DNA from: Doryteuthis pealeii
Lineage: Eukaryota; Mollusca; Cephalopoda; Myopsida; Loliginidae
NCBI GenBank assembly: GCA_023376005.1
Contig: CM042138.1
Coordinates: 95,811,880 to 95,875,879 of the forward strand
DNA length: 64,000 bases
Reading direction: 5' to 3'
Each line of letters starts with the position of its first letter. The stretch's first letter is position 1. Below, in pieces: positions 46,212 through 58,394 of the stretch. The notes under the pieces were generated by a model, which saw nothing but the letters and a program-made list of their open reading frames with translations, ran no database searches and had not been told where the DNA came from. The position numbers were made by a program, and so were the translations under genes.

Positions 46212-49200
46212 TTATCAACAAACAACCGTTTAAAAAAATAATATCCCACTTATTGGTGATCAATTAAAACTCCCCCTGAGTGGGCATCTGGGTTTTCCAA
46301 ACAAAATTTTCTATGATGACTGACCATGATATCTATGATTGCAGAGCTTAGTAATGAAAAGTAGCTATTTTGAATATCTACTGCCCCGGACACGTGTGTC
46401 ACAAAAACCTTCCCATGATGCTCCTTTGGGAGAATACTTGACCCTCCTGTTGTTGATTGCTTTTTGTAAGGCACTTTTATCCAGAAAGAACTGATATTTA
46501 ACTCTTTGCCTACCATATTTCACCCCAAAGATGGCAGGGGGTGTTCACGTAGTCACTTGTTTAGTGTAAACAAGTAACATATGCAAGAGCTGCTGGTAGG
46601 ATCAAAGTGGTGAGAGAGTCGCTGCGAGTAGTTTAAAGTAGGCAAAGAGCTAAGAAACGCTGCTTGTAATTGAAGTAGTTGAGTAATCCCCAGGGGCTGT
46701 CAGAAATTTGGTGTTCAGGCCCAGGATTTGAATGCTGATTTTCAAAGTCCAGTAAGCAAGTCCCTTTCACTTGAAAAGATTTGGCATATACAATATTCCT
46801 GTCTGAAATTTCCCCATATTTCACCTTTTGCTAAGCTTGTAAATATAAAATTTGAAAAAAAAAAAAAAAGCCAAAAAAAAAAAGGCGATACAATGCAATC
46901 ATTAGATTATTAAGAAAATATGGAAAACCACAAAAGTAAATCGATATATTTTTTGAAGACCCAAGGTTATCAGCAAATCGTCAGTTTGTGCCCCTATCAG
47001 GGGTTGAATTTAGACTGCTCAAGAAAAAACATTCCAGCTGTGGCCATATTGTCGAAGGAAAAGCAATGACTCCATCCAGAAGTCAATCTTGCACTCAAAA
47101 TGAAAATCACCTATGTGATATAAACATCAACCTCATCATCTGTAAAAAGTTCATCTTAAATCATTGTTCATCTTATTAAAGTCTTTCAATATTTTGGTCA
47201 AAGAATTCTTTTTGCTTCTGCAAGAACTTTATTTGTTGTTGTGTCTTTTTTTTTCTTTTAAAAAGCAAAAGTAAAGACACTTAATACTTTGTACCTGTGA
47301 TGAAGCAAAAACAAGAAAAATAAGGGCTACATTTTTATAAGAGAAGAATTTTTTTTTTTTTTTATTGTTAATAATTTTGTCTCTTTTGTTAAGATTGTCC
47401 AAATTGATGAGCTGATTAAAAAAAAAAAGAAAAGAAGGACCCCCCGCCCCGAAAACTTTAAATGGAGAGTGCTTCTTTAAGTCTTTGTATTTTTTCTCTT
47501 GTAGAATTAGGGAAATGCAAAAGAACATTTGGTAATTCTAAAAACTCTTTAAAAACTTTTTTTAAACCCCAGTATTGAAAAATGAATATTTTTAAACAAA
47601 AATAATGATAGACACATGTTTGGCAATAGTCCCTATTTGGAATCATGATAGAAATACTTTCTATACTTCAATGAATTTACAAAATTCATGATTATACACA
47701 AATGTTGCTAAATTCTATCATGACTCCATTTAGCACCAAAAATTCCCATGATTCCTTTTAACATTAAAAGATATCCTTGAATATTTGTTACTATAATATT
47801 AAAGTTTTGTTGACAAAGTAAAAACATAATATGAGAAGATTAACATTTAAGGCTTATATATATACACAGTACTTTAACATTTCCATCTGATTAATATATA
47901 CAATTAATGTCACACATTTTTATTTATGAAGGGAGTGATGACTGCAAAAAATGAAAAATGACTATCCCATAAAAAATTCTTCATTTTAAAAGAAGTAAAA
48001 ATTCAAATAAGGATATCAAAAAAAAAAAAAAAAAAAAAATAGCTGATTCTAAACAATAATACTAGTTTATCAAAAAAATGATTTTCTTTTGAAAAAAAAA
48101 ATGTTATAAATCTCTGTTTAAGGAGATAAGAATTAAGACTGTTTGGTCAAGTCAATTGAATTATCTTTCATTGAAATGTCATAAACATTTACTGTTTATA
48201 AACAATTTCTTTTGATTATTTGACCAGTGGAAAATTATGCTCTGAATTCAAATGACTTGGATATTTCAGACTGCCTTTTACTGAGCCATAACACTCTCAC
48301 CTTGGTACACTGGTTACCAAGCTGTCTTATATAATTTTACTGCTAAGGCAGTAAAGTTTATCCTTTATGGCCTTGAGCCAAATCTAAGCTATTATAAAAC
48401 ATTTTCCTGATTAAACTTCAAATATTACCAGAGACTAAAAAACCCCAAAAAAAACTTTTAACTTGATTATAGAAAGAATATATACATACACATCTTTTAC
48501 TTTTCCTTTTTCAAAACAATATGGCAACTACACCTTCAAAATCAACCAATAACAAATTCATTATACAGTAAAGATAATAAACTCAACAAATCAAAAAACT
48601 TGATAACAAATTTTGAATCTTGACATCCAACTCTTACATTGGTAACAAATGAATATGAATCTCTGTTTCAAATATTTTTTAGTTTCTATTACTTTGAACA
48701 ATAAATAGTTTTTTATTATTTTGTAGGATTGAAGGCTGCTTGGTAAAGAGATACATTAATCTTTTGTAAAGCAATATTTCAAAAGCTGAGTTAAGTGTTT
48801 TCAGCCATTTTTCATTAGAAAGTTAACAGAACACGATCTCCTGCACTATAAACCTTCAATTTAGTCTCGTGCTATGCTTAGTAAATTGATATTTAAATAT
48901 TCAATTATCTCATTCTTAGTATTTCTCATGCTTAGCAACGGTTGTATTACACAGGCCAGTAAATGTCATAGAGTGGATTTAAGATAATAGTCATTCCATA
49001 TGTTGAAAAAATCTCTACCTCATTTTCATTTGCTTTATTTTTTATATAACTATACCCCGCCACCATTTCTAATGACATTGAATGTAACAGTCTTTGAATT
49101 TCTTATATTTCAAGACTGGTAGACTTAGGGATGCCAGAGGATTGGAATTCCATGTGAATAGAAGTTGAATTTTATCTAAATTATTTAACCATTTGAATAG

Positions 49201-49895
49201 TTATTGTTTTGAAGTATTTCAAATGTGGATTTTTAAAAAGATGTTAGTGGATTTTCAAACAATTAATTTGGAATTTTTGATATTTTCAATACATATATAA
49301 AGAGAGAGAGAAAGAGAGTCTCATATATGTCAGATATGAAGGTGCATATAAAGAAGAACACCTACATATGAGATTTTGGTTATTTTTTTGTTGCAAAAAT
49401 TCTAAACAATAAACTGAAATATTTACGTCATGCTGATTGTAAATATTTTTAGTATCAAAAATACTTTTATTAAAACACAATTTTAAAGGTCATTTCATTC
49501 AAAAAAATTATTTTTTTATCCATGTTGAACATCACAATAAAATAATACAGTTTTTATTTTCTTAAATATTTTTTCATTAAAACAAAACTTACATTGCATG
49601 ACATACCATATACAAATTTTTTTTAATCAAAAGCAAAAGTAAAAGTATGAAAAAACATGCAGAAAAAAGGATCTTATAGATTCTTATAGAATGGCGATTT
49701 TATTGTGAAATTCTGTTCTACAAAATAATATTTTAAATAATATTTGAAAAATATATTTTTGAATAATATTTAAAAAAATGTCTAATAAAGTTCAGGATGT
49801 TTTATTTCTGCCATTTTATTCCCCGACGATTTCCCTTTCTTACCCGAAGAATGAAAACTTCCATTCGGCGCACCTCATCCACATTTCACTTAAAA
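46212..49895. other. 3' flank of the UNC93-like gene
   Basis: AT-rich, with long A and T runs (about 46857-46885, 47350, 48020). I see no further exon with confidence. Short open frames at 46250-46516, 46633-46824 and 47229-47646 are antisense or low complexity. A clear poly(A) signal for exon 4 was not identified. Confidence 0.5.
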
Positions 49896-49920
49896 GTTTA
49901 GGTTAGGGTTAAGGTTAAAC
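49896..49920 (+). repeat. Short telomere-like motif
   Basis: GTTTAGGTTAGGGTTAAGG, about two TTAGGG units with variants; mirror at 50982-51009. Too short for a telomere, so an interstitial remnant or part of a dispersed repeat. Confidence 0.6.
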
Positions 49921-50433
49921 CTGATGCCTAAAGGCTTTCCCCAAAAAGTAAAAGGACAATTTCTGGAAGTACCCCCTTTGTCTGAGTGTGCCCTACCCTT
50001 CTATACAATACTAAATGGTGACCTTGTGTCAAATCCACCTTCATGGGAGGTAGATAAATCCATATTTGGCCATTTTTCTGCTGACCTCTTCTCCTCCCCC
50101 CATCTAATTAAGAATAGAGCTTTAATTCAATTGTCTACTCCTTCTCTTCCCTTTTCTGTTTTTGTCCTTCTTCAATCAGAAGAAGTGGATATTGTTTTGT
50201 TTTAACAAAAATGATAATCTATTTTGCATCAGTTTTAATGATGTTCAAATTTGCTTTTGTTATTCTTTTAGATAATGAAAAAAAAAAAGAAATATTTTTA
50301 TGTTTTCAAAATAAAAAAAACATGAAAAGTTACAAATTGTCCTTTGTTATTTTTCTTTTTGTTTCTTTAAATGTTTTTTTTCATTTGTTTACAACTTCCC
50401 AAAGATCCCCACATCTTATACATTTTTTAATTA
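49921..50433 (+). other. Unrecognised region before apex 2, weak ORF 49924-50205
   Basis: A 93-codon frame (M-P-K-G-F-P to D-I-V-L-F) lies in a less AT-rich patch. The mirror copy at 50700-50891 keeps only part of it. No motif or signal; Pro/Ser/Phe-rich. It may be part of a dispersed repeat with the telomere-like motif at its start. The next frame (50211-50456) is poly-K/F low complexity. Confidence 0.2.
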
Positions 50434-50486
50434 CTATATATTGGTTTGTGTTTTAGTTCTTGCTTTAAAGGCATATCAACATATAA
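50434..50486. other. Spacer (apex) of palindrome 2
   Basis: About 53 bp, AT-rich, found once. It contains GGCATATCAAC (50470-50480), which resembles the S3 SINE terminus also present at the apex of palindrome 1. Confidence 0.75.
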
Positions 50487-50981
50487 TAATTAAAAAATGT
50501 TTTAATGATGGTGGGATTTTGGAAGTGTAACAAATGAAGAAAACATAAACAAAAAGAAAATTAACAAGACAATTTTGTAACTTTCATGTTTTTTATTTGA
50601 AACATAAAATATTTTCTTTTTTTTTTTTCAATTATCTAAAAGAATAACAAGCAAATTTTGAACATCATTAAAACTGATGCAAAATGATAATCATTTTTGT
50701 TAAACAAAACAATATTCCACCTTTTCTTTGTGAAGAAGAAACAAAAACAAAAAAGGGGAAGAAGGAGTAGACAATGAATTAAAGCGTCTATTTCTTATTA
50801 GATGGGGGGAGGAGAAAGGCAGCAGAAAAAAATGGCCAAATATTGGAAATTTATCTACCTCCCCATGAAAGGTGATTTGACACAGGATCACATTTAGTAT
50901 TTATAGAAGGGTAGGGGCACACCTCAACAAGGGTAGCTTCCAGAAATTGTCCATTTACTTTTTGGGGAAGCCTTAGGCATA

Positions 50982-51009
50982 GGTTTAACACTTAACCCTA
51001 ACCCTAAAC
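50982..51009 (-). repeat. Short telomere-like motif, mirror copy
   Basis: TTAACCCTAACCCTAAAC: complement of the motif at 49896-49920. Confidence 0.6.
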
Positions 51010-54000
51010 TTTTAAGTGAAATGGTAGGGTGCGCTAATGAAGTTTTTTTCATTCTCGGTGAAGAAAGGTAATCGTCGGGAATAAAAATGGAGAATTAAAA
51101 CATCCTGAACTTTTATTTAGACATTTTTTTAAATATTTATTCAAAAATATATTTTTTTTCAAATATTATTTAAATATTATTTTTGTAGAACAGAATTTTC
51201 ACAATAAAATCGCATTCTATAAGAATTCTATAAGATCTTTTTTCTGCATGTTTTTTCAATACTTTTACTTTTTGCTTTGATTAAAAAAAAATTTGTATAT
51301 GGTATGTCATGCAAAGTAAGTTTTTGTTTTAATGATAAATATTTAAAGAAATAAAAACTGTATTTATTTTTATGTGATGTTCAACATGGAAATAAAAAAA
51401 TAATTTTTTTTGATGATAATGGACCTTTAAAATGGTTTTTAATAAATAGTATTTTGATACTGAAAATATTTAATCAGCATGAGTAAATATTTCAGTTTTA
51501 TTGGTTTTAGAATTTTTGCAACAAAAAAATAACAAATCTCATATGTAGGTGTTTTCTTCTATATGCACCTTCATATCTAGAATATATGGACTTCTTTCTC
51601 TCTCACTTTATATATGTATTGAAAATATCAAAATATTCCAAAATTATTGTTTGAAAATCCACTAACATCTTTTTAAAAAATCCACATTGGAAATACTTTA
51701 AAACATAACTATTCAAATGGTTAATAATTTAGATAATGTTCAACTCTTAATTCACATGGGAATTCAATCCTCTGGCATCCTAAGTCTACGTCTTGAAAAT
51801 AAAGAATTCAAAGACTGTACATTCAATTCATTAGAAATGGTGGCGGGGTATATTTATAGTAAAAATAAAGCAAATGAAAATGGGGTAGAGATTTTTTCAC
51901 ATATGGAAATGTAATATTACTTAAATCCACTCTATGACATTTACTGGCCTTGTGTAATACAACCGTGCTAAGCATTGAGAAATACTGAAGAATGAGATAA
52001 TTGAATATTTAAATACAATTTACTAAGCATAGCACAGACTAAATGAAGGTTATAGTGCAGGAAGATCGTGTTGCTGTTAACTTTCTAATTGAGAATGGCT
52101 GAAACACCTTTAACTCAGCTTTTGAAATACTGGCTTACAAAGATTAATTGTATCTCTTACAAGCAGCCTTCAATCCTACAAAATAATAAAACTATGTATT
52201 GTTAGAGTAATAGCTTAAAAAATATTTTGAAACAGAGATTCATATTCATTTTGTTATCCCAAATGTAAGAAGTTGGATGTCAAGATTCAAAATTTGTTAT
52301 CAGTTTTTGAATTTGTTTGAGTTTTATTTCTTTACTGTATAAAGAATTTGTATGGTTGATTTTGAAGGTGTAGTGGCCATATTGTTTTTGAATAAAGGAA
52401 AGGAAAAGAGTGTAATGTATATAGTTCTTTCTATAATCAAGTTAAAAGTTTTTTTGGGGTTTTTTTAGTCGCTCTGGGTAAATATTGAAGTTTTAATCAG
52501 GAAAATGTTTTTTATAATAGCTTAGATTTGGCTCAAGGCCATAAAGGATAAACCTTTACTGCTTAGCAGTAAATTATATAAGGACAGCTTGTAACCGTGT
52601 ACCAAGGTGAGGTGTTATGGCTCAGTAAAGGCAGTCTGAAATATCCCAGTCATTTGAATTCAGAGCAATAATTTCCACTGGTCAATAAACTCAAAGAATT
52701 GTTTATAAACAGTAAATGTTATGACATTTCAATGAAAGAATAATTCAAATTGACTTACCAAAACAGTCTAATTCTTATCTCCTAAACAAGATTTATAACA
52801 TTTTTTTTTCAAAGAAAAATCATTGTTTTTGTAACTAGTATTATGTTTAGAATCAGCTATTTTTTTTTTTTTTTTTTTTGATATCCTTATTTGAATTTTT
52901 TACTTCTTTAAAATGAATTTTTTTATGGATAGTCATTTTCATTTTTTGCAGTCATCACCTCCCTTCATAAATAAAATGTGGTGACATTAATTGTATATAT
53001 TAATCAGTGGAAATGTTAAAGTACGTGTGTAATATATAATAAGCCTTAAAGCTGTTAATCTTCTCATATTATGTTTTTAATCTTTGTCACACAAAACTTT
53101 TAATATTATAGTAACAAATATTCAAGGATATCTTTTTTAATGTTGAAAAGGAACATGGGAATTTTGGTGCTAAATGGAAGTCATGATAGAATTAGCAACA
53201 TTTGTGTATAATCATGAATTTTGTAAATTCATTGAAAGTATAGAAAGTTATTTCTATCATGAATTCCAAATAGGGACTATTGCCAACATGTGTCTATCAT
53301 TATGTATAAAATATTCCATTTTTCAATCTGGGGTTAAAGAAAAAGTTTAAAAGAGTTAAAATTACCAAAATGGTTTTTTTGCATTTCCTAATTCTACAAG
53401 AGAAAAATACAAGACTTAAAGAAGCACTTCCTTTAAAGTTTCGGGGGGGGGGGTCCTTCTTTTCTTTTTTTTTTTAATCAGCTCATCAATTTGGACATCC
53501 TTACAAAAGAGACAAATTTTAACAATAAAAAAAAAAAAATTTCTTCTCTATAAAATGTAGGCCCTTATTTTCTTGTTTTTGCTTCATCACAGGTACAAGT
53601 ATTAAGTGTCTTTACTTTTGCTTTTTAAAGAAGAAAAAAAAGACACAACAACAAATAAAGTTCGTTGCAGAAGCAAAAAGAATTCCTTTGACCAAAAATA
53701 TTGAAAGACTTTTTAATAAGATGAACAATGATTTAAGATGAACTTTTTAGCAGAGATGAGGTTGATGTTTATATCACATAGGTGATTTTCATTTTGAGTT
53801 GCAGATTGACTTCTGGATGGAGTCATTGCTTCCTTCGACAATATGGCCACAGCTGGAAATTTTTCTCATGAGCAGTCTAAATTCAACCCCTGATAGGGGC
53901 ACAAACTGACGATTTGCTGATCAACCTTGGGTCCTCAAAATATATCGATTTACTTTTGTGTTTTCCCATATTTTTCTTTAATAATCTACATGATTGCATT

Positions 54001-54671
54001 TGTATCGCCTTTTTTTTTTTGGCTTTTTTTTTTTTTTAAATTTTATATTTACAGAGCTTAGCAAAAGGTGAAATATGGGGAAATTTCAGACAGGAATATG
54101 TATATGCCAATCTTTCCAAGTGAAAGGGACTTGCTTACTGATTCTTTGAAAATCAGGCATTCAATCCTGGGCCTGAACACCAAAATTTCTGACAGCCGCT
54201 GGGGATTACTCACTACTTCAATTACAAAGCAGCGTTTCTTACTCTTTGCCTACTTTAAACTACTTGCAGCGACTCTCTCACCACTTTGATCCTACCACAG
54301 CTCTTGCATATGTACTTTGTTTACACTAAACAAGTGACTACGTGAACACCCCCTGCCATCCTTTGGGGTGAAATATGTAGGCAAAGGTTAAATATCAAAG
54401 TTCTTTCTGAATAAAGTGCTTACAAAAAGGCAATCACACAGGAGGGTCAAGTATTCTCCCAAAGGAGCATCAAGGGAAGGTTTTGTGACACACGTGTCGC
54501 GGGGCCGTAGATATTCAAAATAGCTACTTTTCATTACTAAGCTCTGCAATCAGATATCATGGCCAGTCACATATAAAATTTTGTTTGGAAAACCCAGATG
54601 CCCACTCAGGGGCGAGTTTAATTGATCACCAATAAGTGGGATATTATTTTTTAACGGTTGTTTGTTGATCA
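50982..54671. other. Antisense copy of the 3' flank
   Basis: Reverse complement of 46212-49920, with small indels. No feature beyond those of the partner arm. Confidence 0.7.
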
Positions 54672-54896
54672 TCAGCCACACAAGGCCTTTGATTTTGCGA
54701 CCCGTTTGGTCAAGGTATTCCCATTACGATATAACACCAGGAAATAATACCAGGCCACTGAGCATATAAAGTTTGATATCAAGAGGTAAGAATGGGTGCC
54801 GTAGCTGTAGGCAATTGCTTCAGGCCAACTCCTTGGCATATACGATAAGCAGCAAAATGCTCTTCACATGTTTCAGAAAACATTATTCAGTCAATG
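54672..54896 (-). CDS. UNC93-like exon 4, inverted copy
   Basis: Mirror of 45989-46211. On the minus strand it starts after TTTCAG at 54896 and keeps the E-x-A-F-A-A-Y-R-type motif with local base differences. It reads ...I-A-Y-S-Y-G-T-H-S-Y-L-L-I-S-N-F where the sense copy has a stop, so it supplies the likelier sequence there. Other small indels break the frame downstream. The stop TGA is at 54672-54674. Confidence 0.82.
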
Positions 54897-54949
54897 CTGA
54901 AATTTAAAGAAAAAAAAACAATATTAGCAAAAAAGTAGCCATAAATTTA

Positions 54950-55105
54950 ATATATAATATATATATATATATATATATACTTAATATTATATATTGTATG
55001 TATTTGGGCAGCATTCTTTCATTAATACAAGTAGAATCTAAACAAAGCACATATCCTGTTTAACAATTTATTTTTTATCTTCTAATTTTCTGGCCACTTT
55101 TAATG

Positions 55106-55145
<40 letters not shown>

Positions 55146-55549
55146 CATATACATTATATACATATACAATACATATAATGTAATATTATTTTGTATGGTT
55201 ACCAGCTCTTCATTTTTTTACTATTTATTCGCCCTCCGTCTGAAACATAACAGCTGAGATATTACACAATATATTTTATATATATATATATATAGTATAT
55301 ATAAATGTATGTATTTGGGCAGCATTCTTTCATTTAAACAGTGATATTAAACGAAAGGCACATCTCCTGTTTAAACATTTTATTTTTTTTAATCTTTCTA
55401 ATTTTTCTGGCCAACTTTCTTAATGTTAATATATATTATAGTATATATATATATATATTATACATATAATATACATATATACATATACATATTAACTACA
55501 TATACATATACATATAGGTATATATATATATATATGGTTAAAACCAAAG
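54950..55549. repeat. TA runs and tandem units, mirror of 45.67-45.95 kb
   Basis: At least two copies of the unit with GGGCAGCATTCTTTCAT, CTCCTGTTTAA and TTTTCTGGCCA-type words, separated by TA runs (about 54957-54979, 55108-55138, 55272-55292, 55440-55460). Confidence 0.8.
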
Positions 55550-55649
55550 NNNNNNNNNNNNNNNNNNNNNNNNNNNNNNNNNNNNNNNNNNNNNNNNNNN
55601 NNNNNNNNNNNNNNNNNNNNNNNNNNNNNNNNNNNNNNNNNNNNNNNNN
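55550..55649. other. Assembly gap of 100 N
   Basis: Exactly 100 Ns. To the left is the outer end of the second palindrome, next to a TA run. To the right block C begins inside the same S1 SINE that lies at 255-545 in block A. Confidence 0.99.
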
Positions 55650-55880
55650 GCGACCGTCAAAATCCTGACAAGCGTTTTTGCGTTTGCTTTCACGTGAAAT
55701 ACCATCGGAAGGATGAATTCTTCTATTTCCTAGCAACTAAGGGTAATATAGGAAAACGTGGTTCTTAACATGGTCTAGGCAAACTAGTTATAGAGAAGGA
55801 AACTCTTAATTAACCAGCTTACCCACTTAAATGACCTTATGCACATGATTTTTGATGGGAGGCATTGGATATATATACTT
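55650..55880 (+). mobile_element. S1 SINE, truncated at gap 2
   Basis: Partner of 255-545. It starts in the tRNA-like head just before the box-B-like word and keeps the body up to GGCATTGGATATATATAC. Confidence 0.8.
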
Positions 55881-56789
55881 ATATAAATATATGTCTCATA
55901 AATATTTTGATAAGAAAATCAATGTTTAATTAATTAAAATCATGATGGACGTAGTTTTTAAGAATTAAAAATAACATTAGCGTTGTAACAAAATAAGCTG
56001 ACCTCGTGTTTTTTAATAGTAACGAGCGATAGCCAAGTTCATATTGAGTGCGATCTCAACGAGTGCCTATGACTTCAACTCAAGTGCTAAACTACAGATA
56101 GATATTACAGACTTCCACTTTAAACAAGGGGAATAACTCATTGTTGTCTTTCCATTGAGGGATATGAAAATTAGAAAGCACTGTAATTACTACCTCTATT
56201 AAATGTTCAAATATTCTTAAATGGAATTTCTATATTCAAATGGACGTATTTATTTTATTGCAAAAAAATTTTGAACCGTTCTCTTATCTATTTCGGATGA
56301 GAATATAAGGGAGCTACAACTAACTCGTTTCCGCTAAATTAATTTCTTCTTCTTTCCTATGACGTTTACTACTTTTAAACAATGTCTGCTAATTAAGTTT
56401 TATAATACATAGTTCTTTCATAGTATTTGATTGACCCTATACATTATTTATCAAATTCAGTTCTCAAGAATTATGTGCAGTTATTTTTGTCGCTAGTATT
56501 CTTACTAATAAACCTAAGAAGGGCTTTAAATCAATACTAAACAAAATTAAAGGACTGGTCGGAGTGCGATATGAATCTCGGTATTATTCAGCATTATCCA
56601 CTCTCTAACAAACAAGAAAAACTAGAAATTCGAAGTTCATAGCAAAATATTGTTATTTATTATATTAAATCATGTAATTTAACCTTATAATAACCATTCT
56701 GTAGTCTATCTACTAACCATTACACCACACGGGTGCCCAAAGCGTGAGCTGTATATTGGTAAATACAAAAATATAGGTATAGACAGACA

Positions 56790-57040
56790 ATTTCTCGTAA
56801 TTCCTACCAAAATAAAACTGAACCCTCATGCTATGTCCGGCTTTGCAATAAAATGGTTATTTTTCTTGCACCCCGTATTTTACAATACTAAGATATATTT
56901 TTGCAGTCTTACTACTTAAGACAATAAAGAACAAATTATTTAGTATTGTAAACAACGGGTGCAAAAAAATAAAAATTTTGCAAAAACAATCAGAGACATA
57001 AAATGAGGGTTATTTTTTTATGTAGGAATTTACAGGAAAT
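56790..57040. mobile_element. Palindromic MITE-like element, second copy
   Basis: Block C partner of 1503-1751: TTTCTCGTAATTCCTACC to GTAGGAATTTACAGG. Arms pair with more errors than in block A. Confidence 0.7.
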
Positions 57041-57350
57041 TATTTCTTCTTTACCAACACAACAACACACACCATGCGTGCGCGCGTGGCGTTATTTACA
57101 TGATAATAATAATTTTGCATTTATAAATTGGTTACAAGAGGTTTTTTAGGTATAGGTGGAGCTCTAAAGTAGTATTAACTAACAAGTAGTTTAAGCTGTG
57201 AAATCGATTTTCACAGGGTGCCTCATACTTCAGTCCTTCTACCAACCAACTAACTTTATAAATGTTTCAATGTGAATCATATTGTTGTTTTTAAAGTTGT
57301 AAAGTTTAGTTGTTAAAAGGAGAGTCGAGAAAAACAAAAAAATAACAATT

Positions 57351-57410
57351 GATTTTTTTCTAATTCAGAAGTCCATTGTTAAACAATTGGCATTTGATAG
57401 AAAAAAAAGT
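57351..57410. repeat. Short palindrome, second copy
   Basis: Partner of 2079-2140. The centre CATTGTTAAACAATTGG still pairs. Confidence 0.75.
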
Positions 57411-58394
57411 CAAAAGAGAAAAAACTGATTTTAAAAAAACGTCATTATTTAAAAAATCGCTACCTGAATAGTTACGTGGCTGTAATTATAGCAAGTTGGA
57501 TTAGCACTACATAAATTAGTGTATGATTCTCTACTGATCACCCATACTTCTAGTTTGTGTCGTAAGCTACTAAATTAGGTGTTTACATTGCTCCACTGAT
57601 AAAGGAAGATAATTAATATAGTTATTTAAAATAGGTTACCAACTGTTCGACACGAGAGATGAGACACAAGTGTCGCAAGCAAGTATTGGGCATCCAACGA
57701 GGATCAACTCACTATTATAAATAACAATTATTATTATTTATTCATTATTATTTATATTATATTATATTATTCATATATATATTATCTACACACTTGAACA
57801 CTTGGTGTGGTGTATTGATGCAGGGATTACATTGCAGGCCATGTTTGTGAAGTCACGATTTCATGGGCACCCCATATTTCTGTCTTGATGCCATATTAAG
57901 ATAAGATTAGAAAGTAACTAATTCGTACCTTCCTGTCGTAAATATTATAATTATAGTTCCACATGCCTTGCCCACCCCGGCAGCACTTATCCTCCTCAAA
58001 CGGGTAAGGGCTGAATATTGTTCCGCACACTGAAGCACTCCTACAATGGGAGATGCCGAGGGAACTAGGCAATTCTTTGATTCAACCTTTTAATAAAACA
58101 ATTAATAGAGAGTACTGAATTGTCTGAAGTTTGTCATTCCTACCAAAAATATAATTCCTAATTAATCAACTATAATTACATGAATTACCCATAGGAATTG
58201 AACTAGGAAATTATTTATAAATTATATTTATGATTAATGATACAATAATCAATATTAAAAACAATAATAATGAAATCAGACGATATGTTAGGGGCTGAAG
58301 CAAAACTTTTGACCTTGTATTTCAATAATTACATGCTTAATTGAAATTTGATTTTTCATGTGAATTAACTGTAAAACATTTCTAATTCTTTCAG

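Larger units (their letters stand above)
45667..50433. repeat. Inverted repeat 2, left arm
   Basis: Reverse complement of 50487-55549. Paired landmarks: UNC93-like exon 4 (45989-46211 with 54672-54896), telomere-like motif (49896-49920 with 50982-51009), long A/T runs, and the TA-flanked tandem unit near 45.7 kb. This arm carries exon 4 in sense orientation, continuous with exon 3. Confidence 0.93.
12972..55549. other. Contig block B, made of two fold-back palindromes
   Basis: About 42.6 kb between the two gaps. It reads as arm 1 (12972-28894), spacer, inverted arm 1 (29008-44925), unpaired DNA (44926-45666), arm 2 (45667-50433), spacer, inverted arm 2 (50487-55549). Each palindrome runs out to the contig end, so the unique content is only 29008-50433. 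That segment holds the 3' half of the UNC93-like gene on the + strand. Confidence 0.9.
50487..55549. repeat. Inverted repeat 2, right arm
   Basis: Antisense copy of 45667-50433. It is about 300 bp longer, mainly because TA runs and their tandem unit differ in length or copy number. Its outer end is at gap 2. No content beyond that of the left arm. Confidence 0.93.

Noticed and set aside
46250..46516. 88-codon minus-strand frame
   Set aside because: Antisense and just downstream of UNC93-like exon 4, not kept in the mirror arm, no motif.
13825..54896. A family of several UNC93-like genes on both strands
   Set aside because: All extra copies are explained by the A/C direct repeat and the two palindromes; differences are indel noise, not paralogue-like divergence.
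55423..55736. Open frames running through the N gap at 55550-55649
   Set aside because: Same reason; the remainder is TA repeat.
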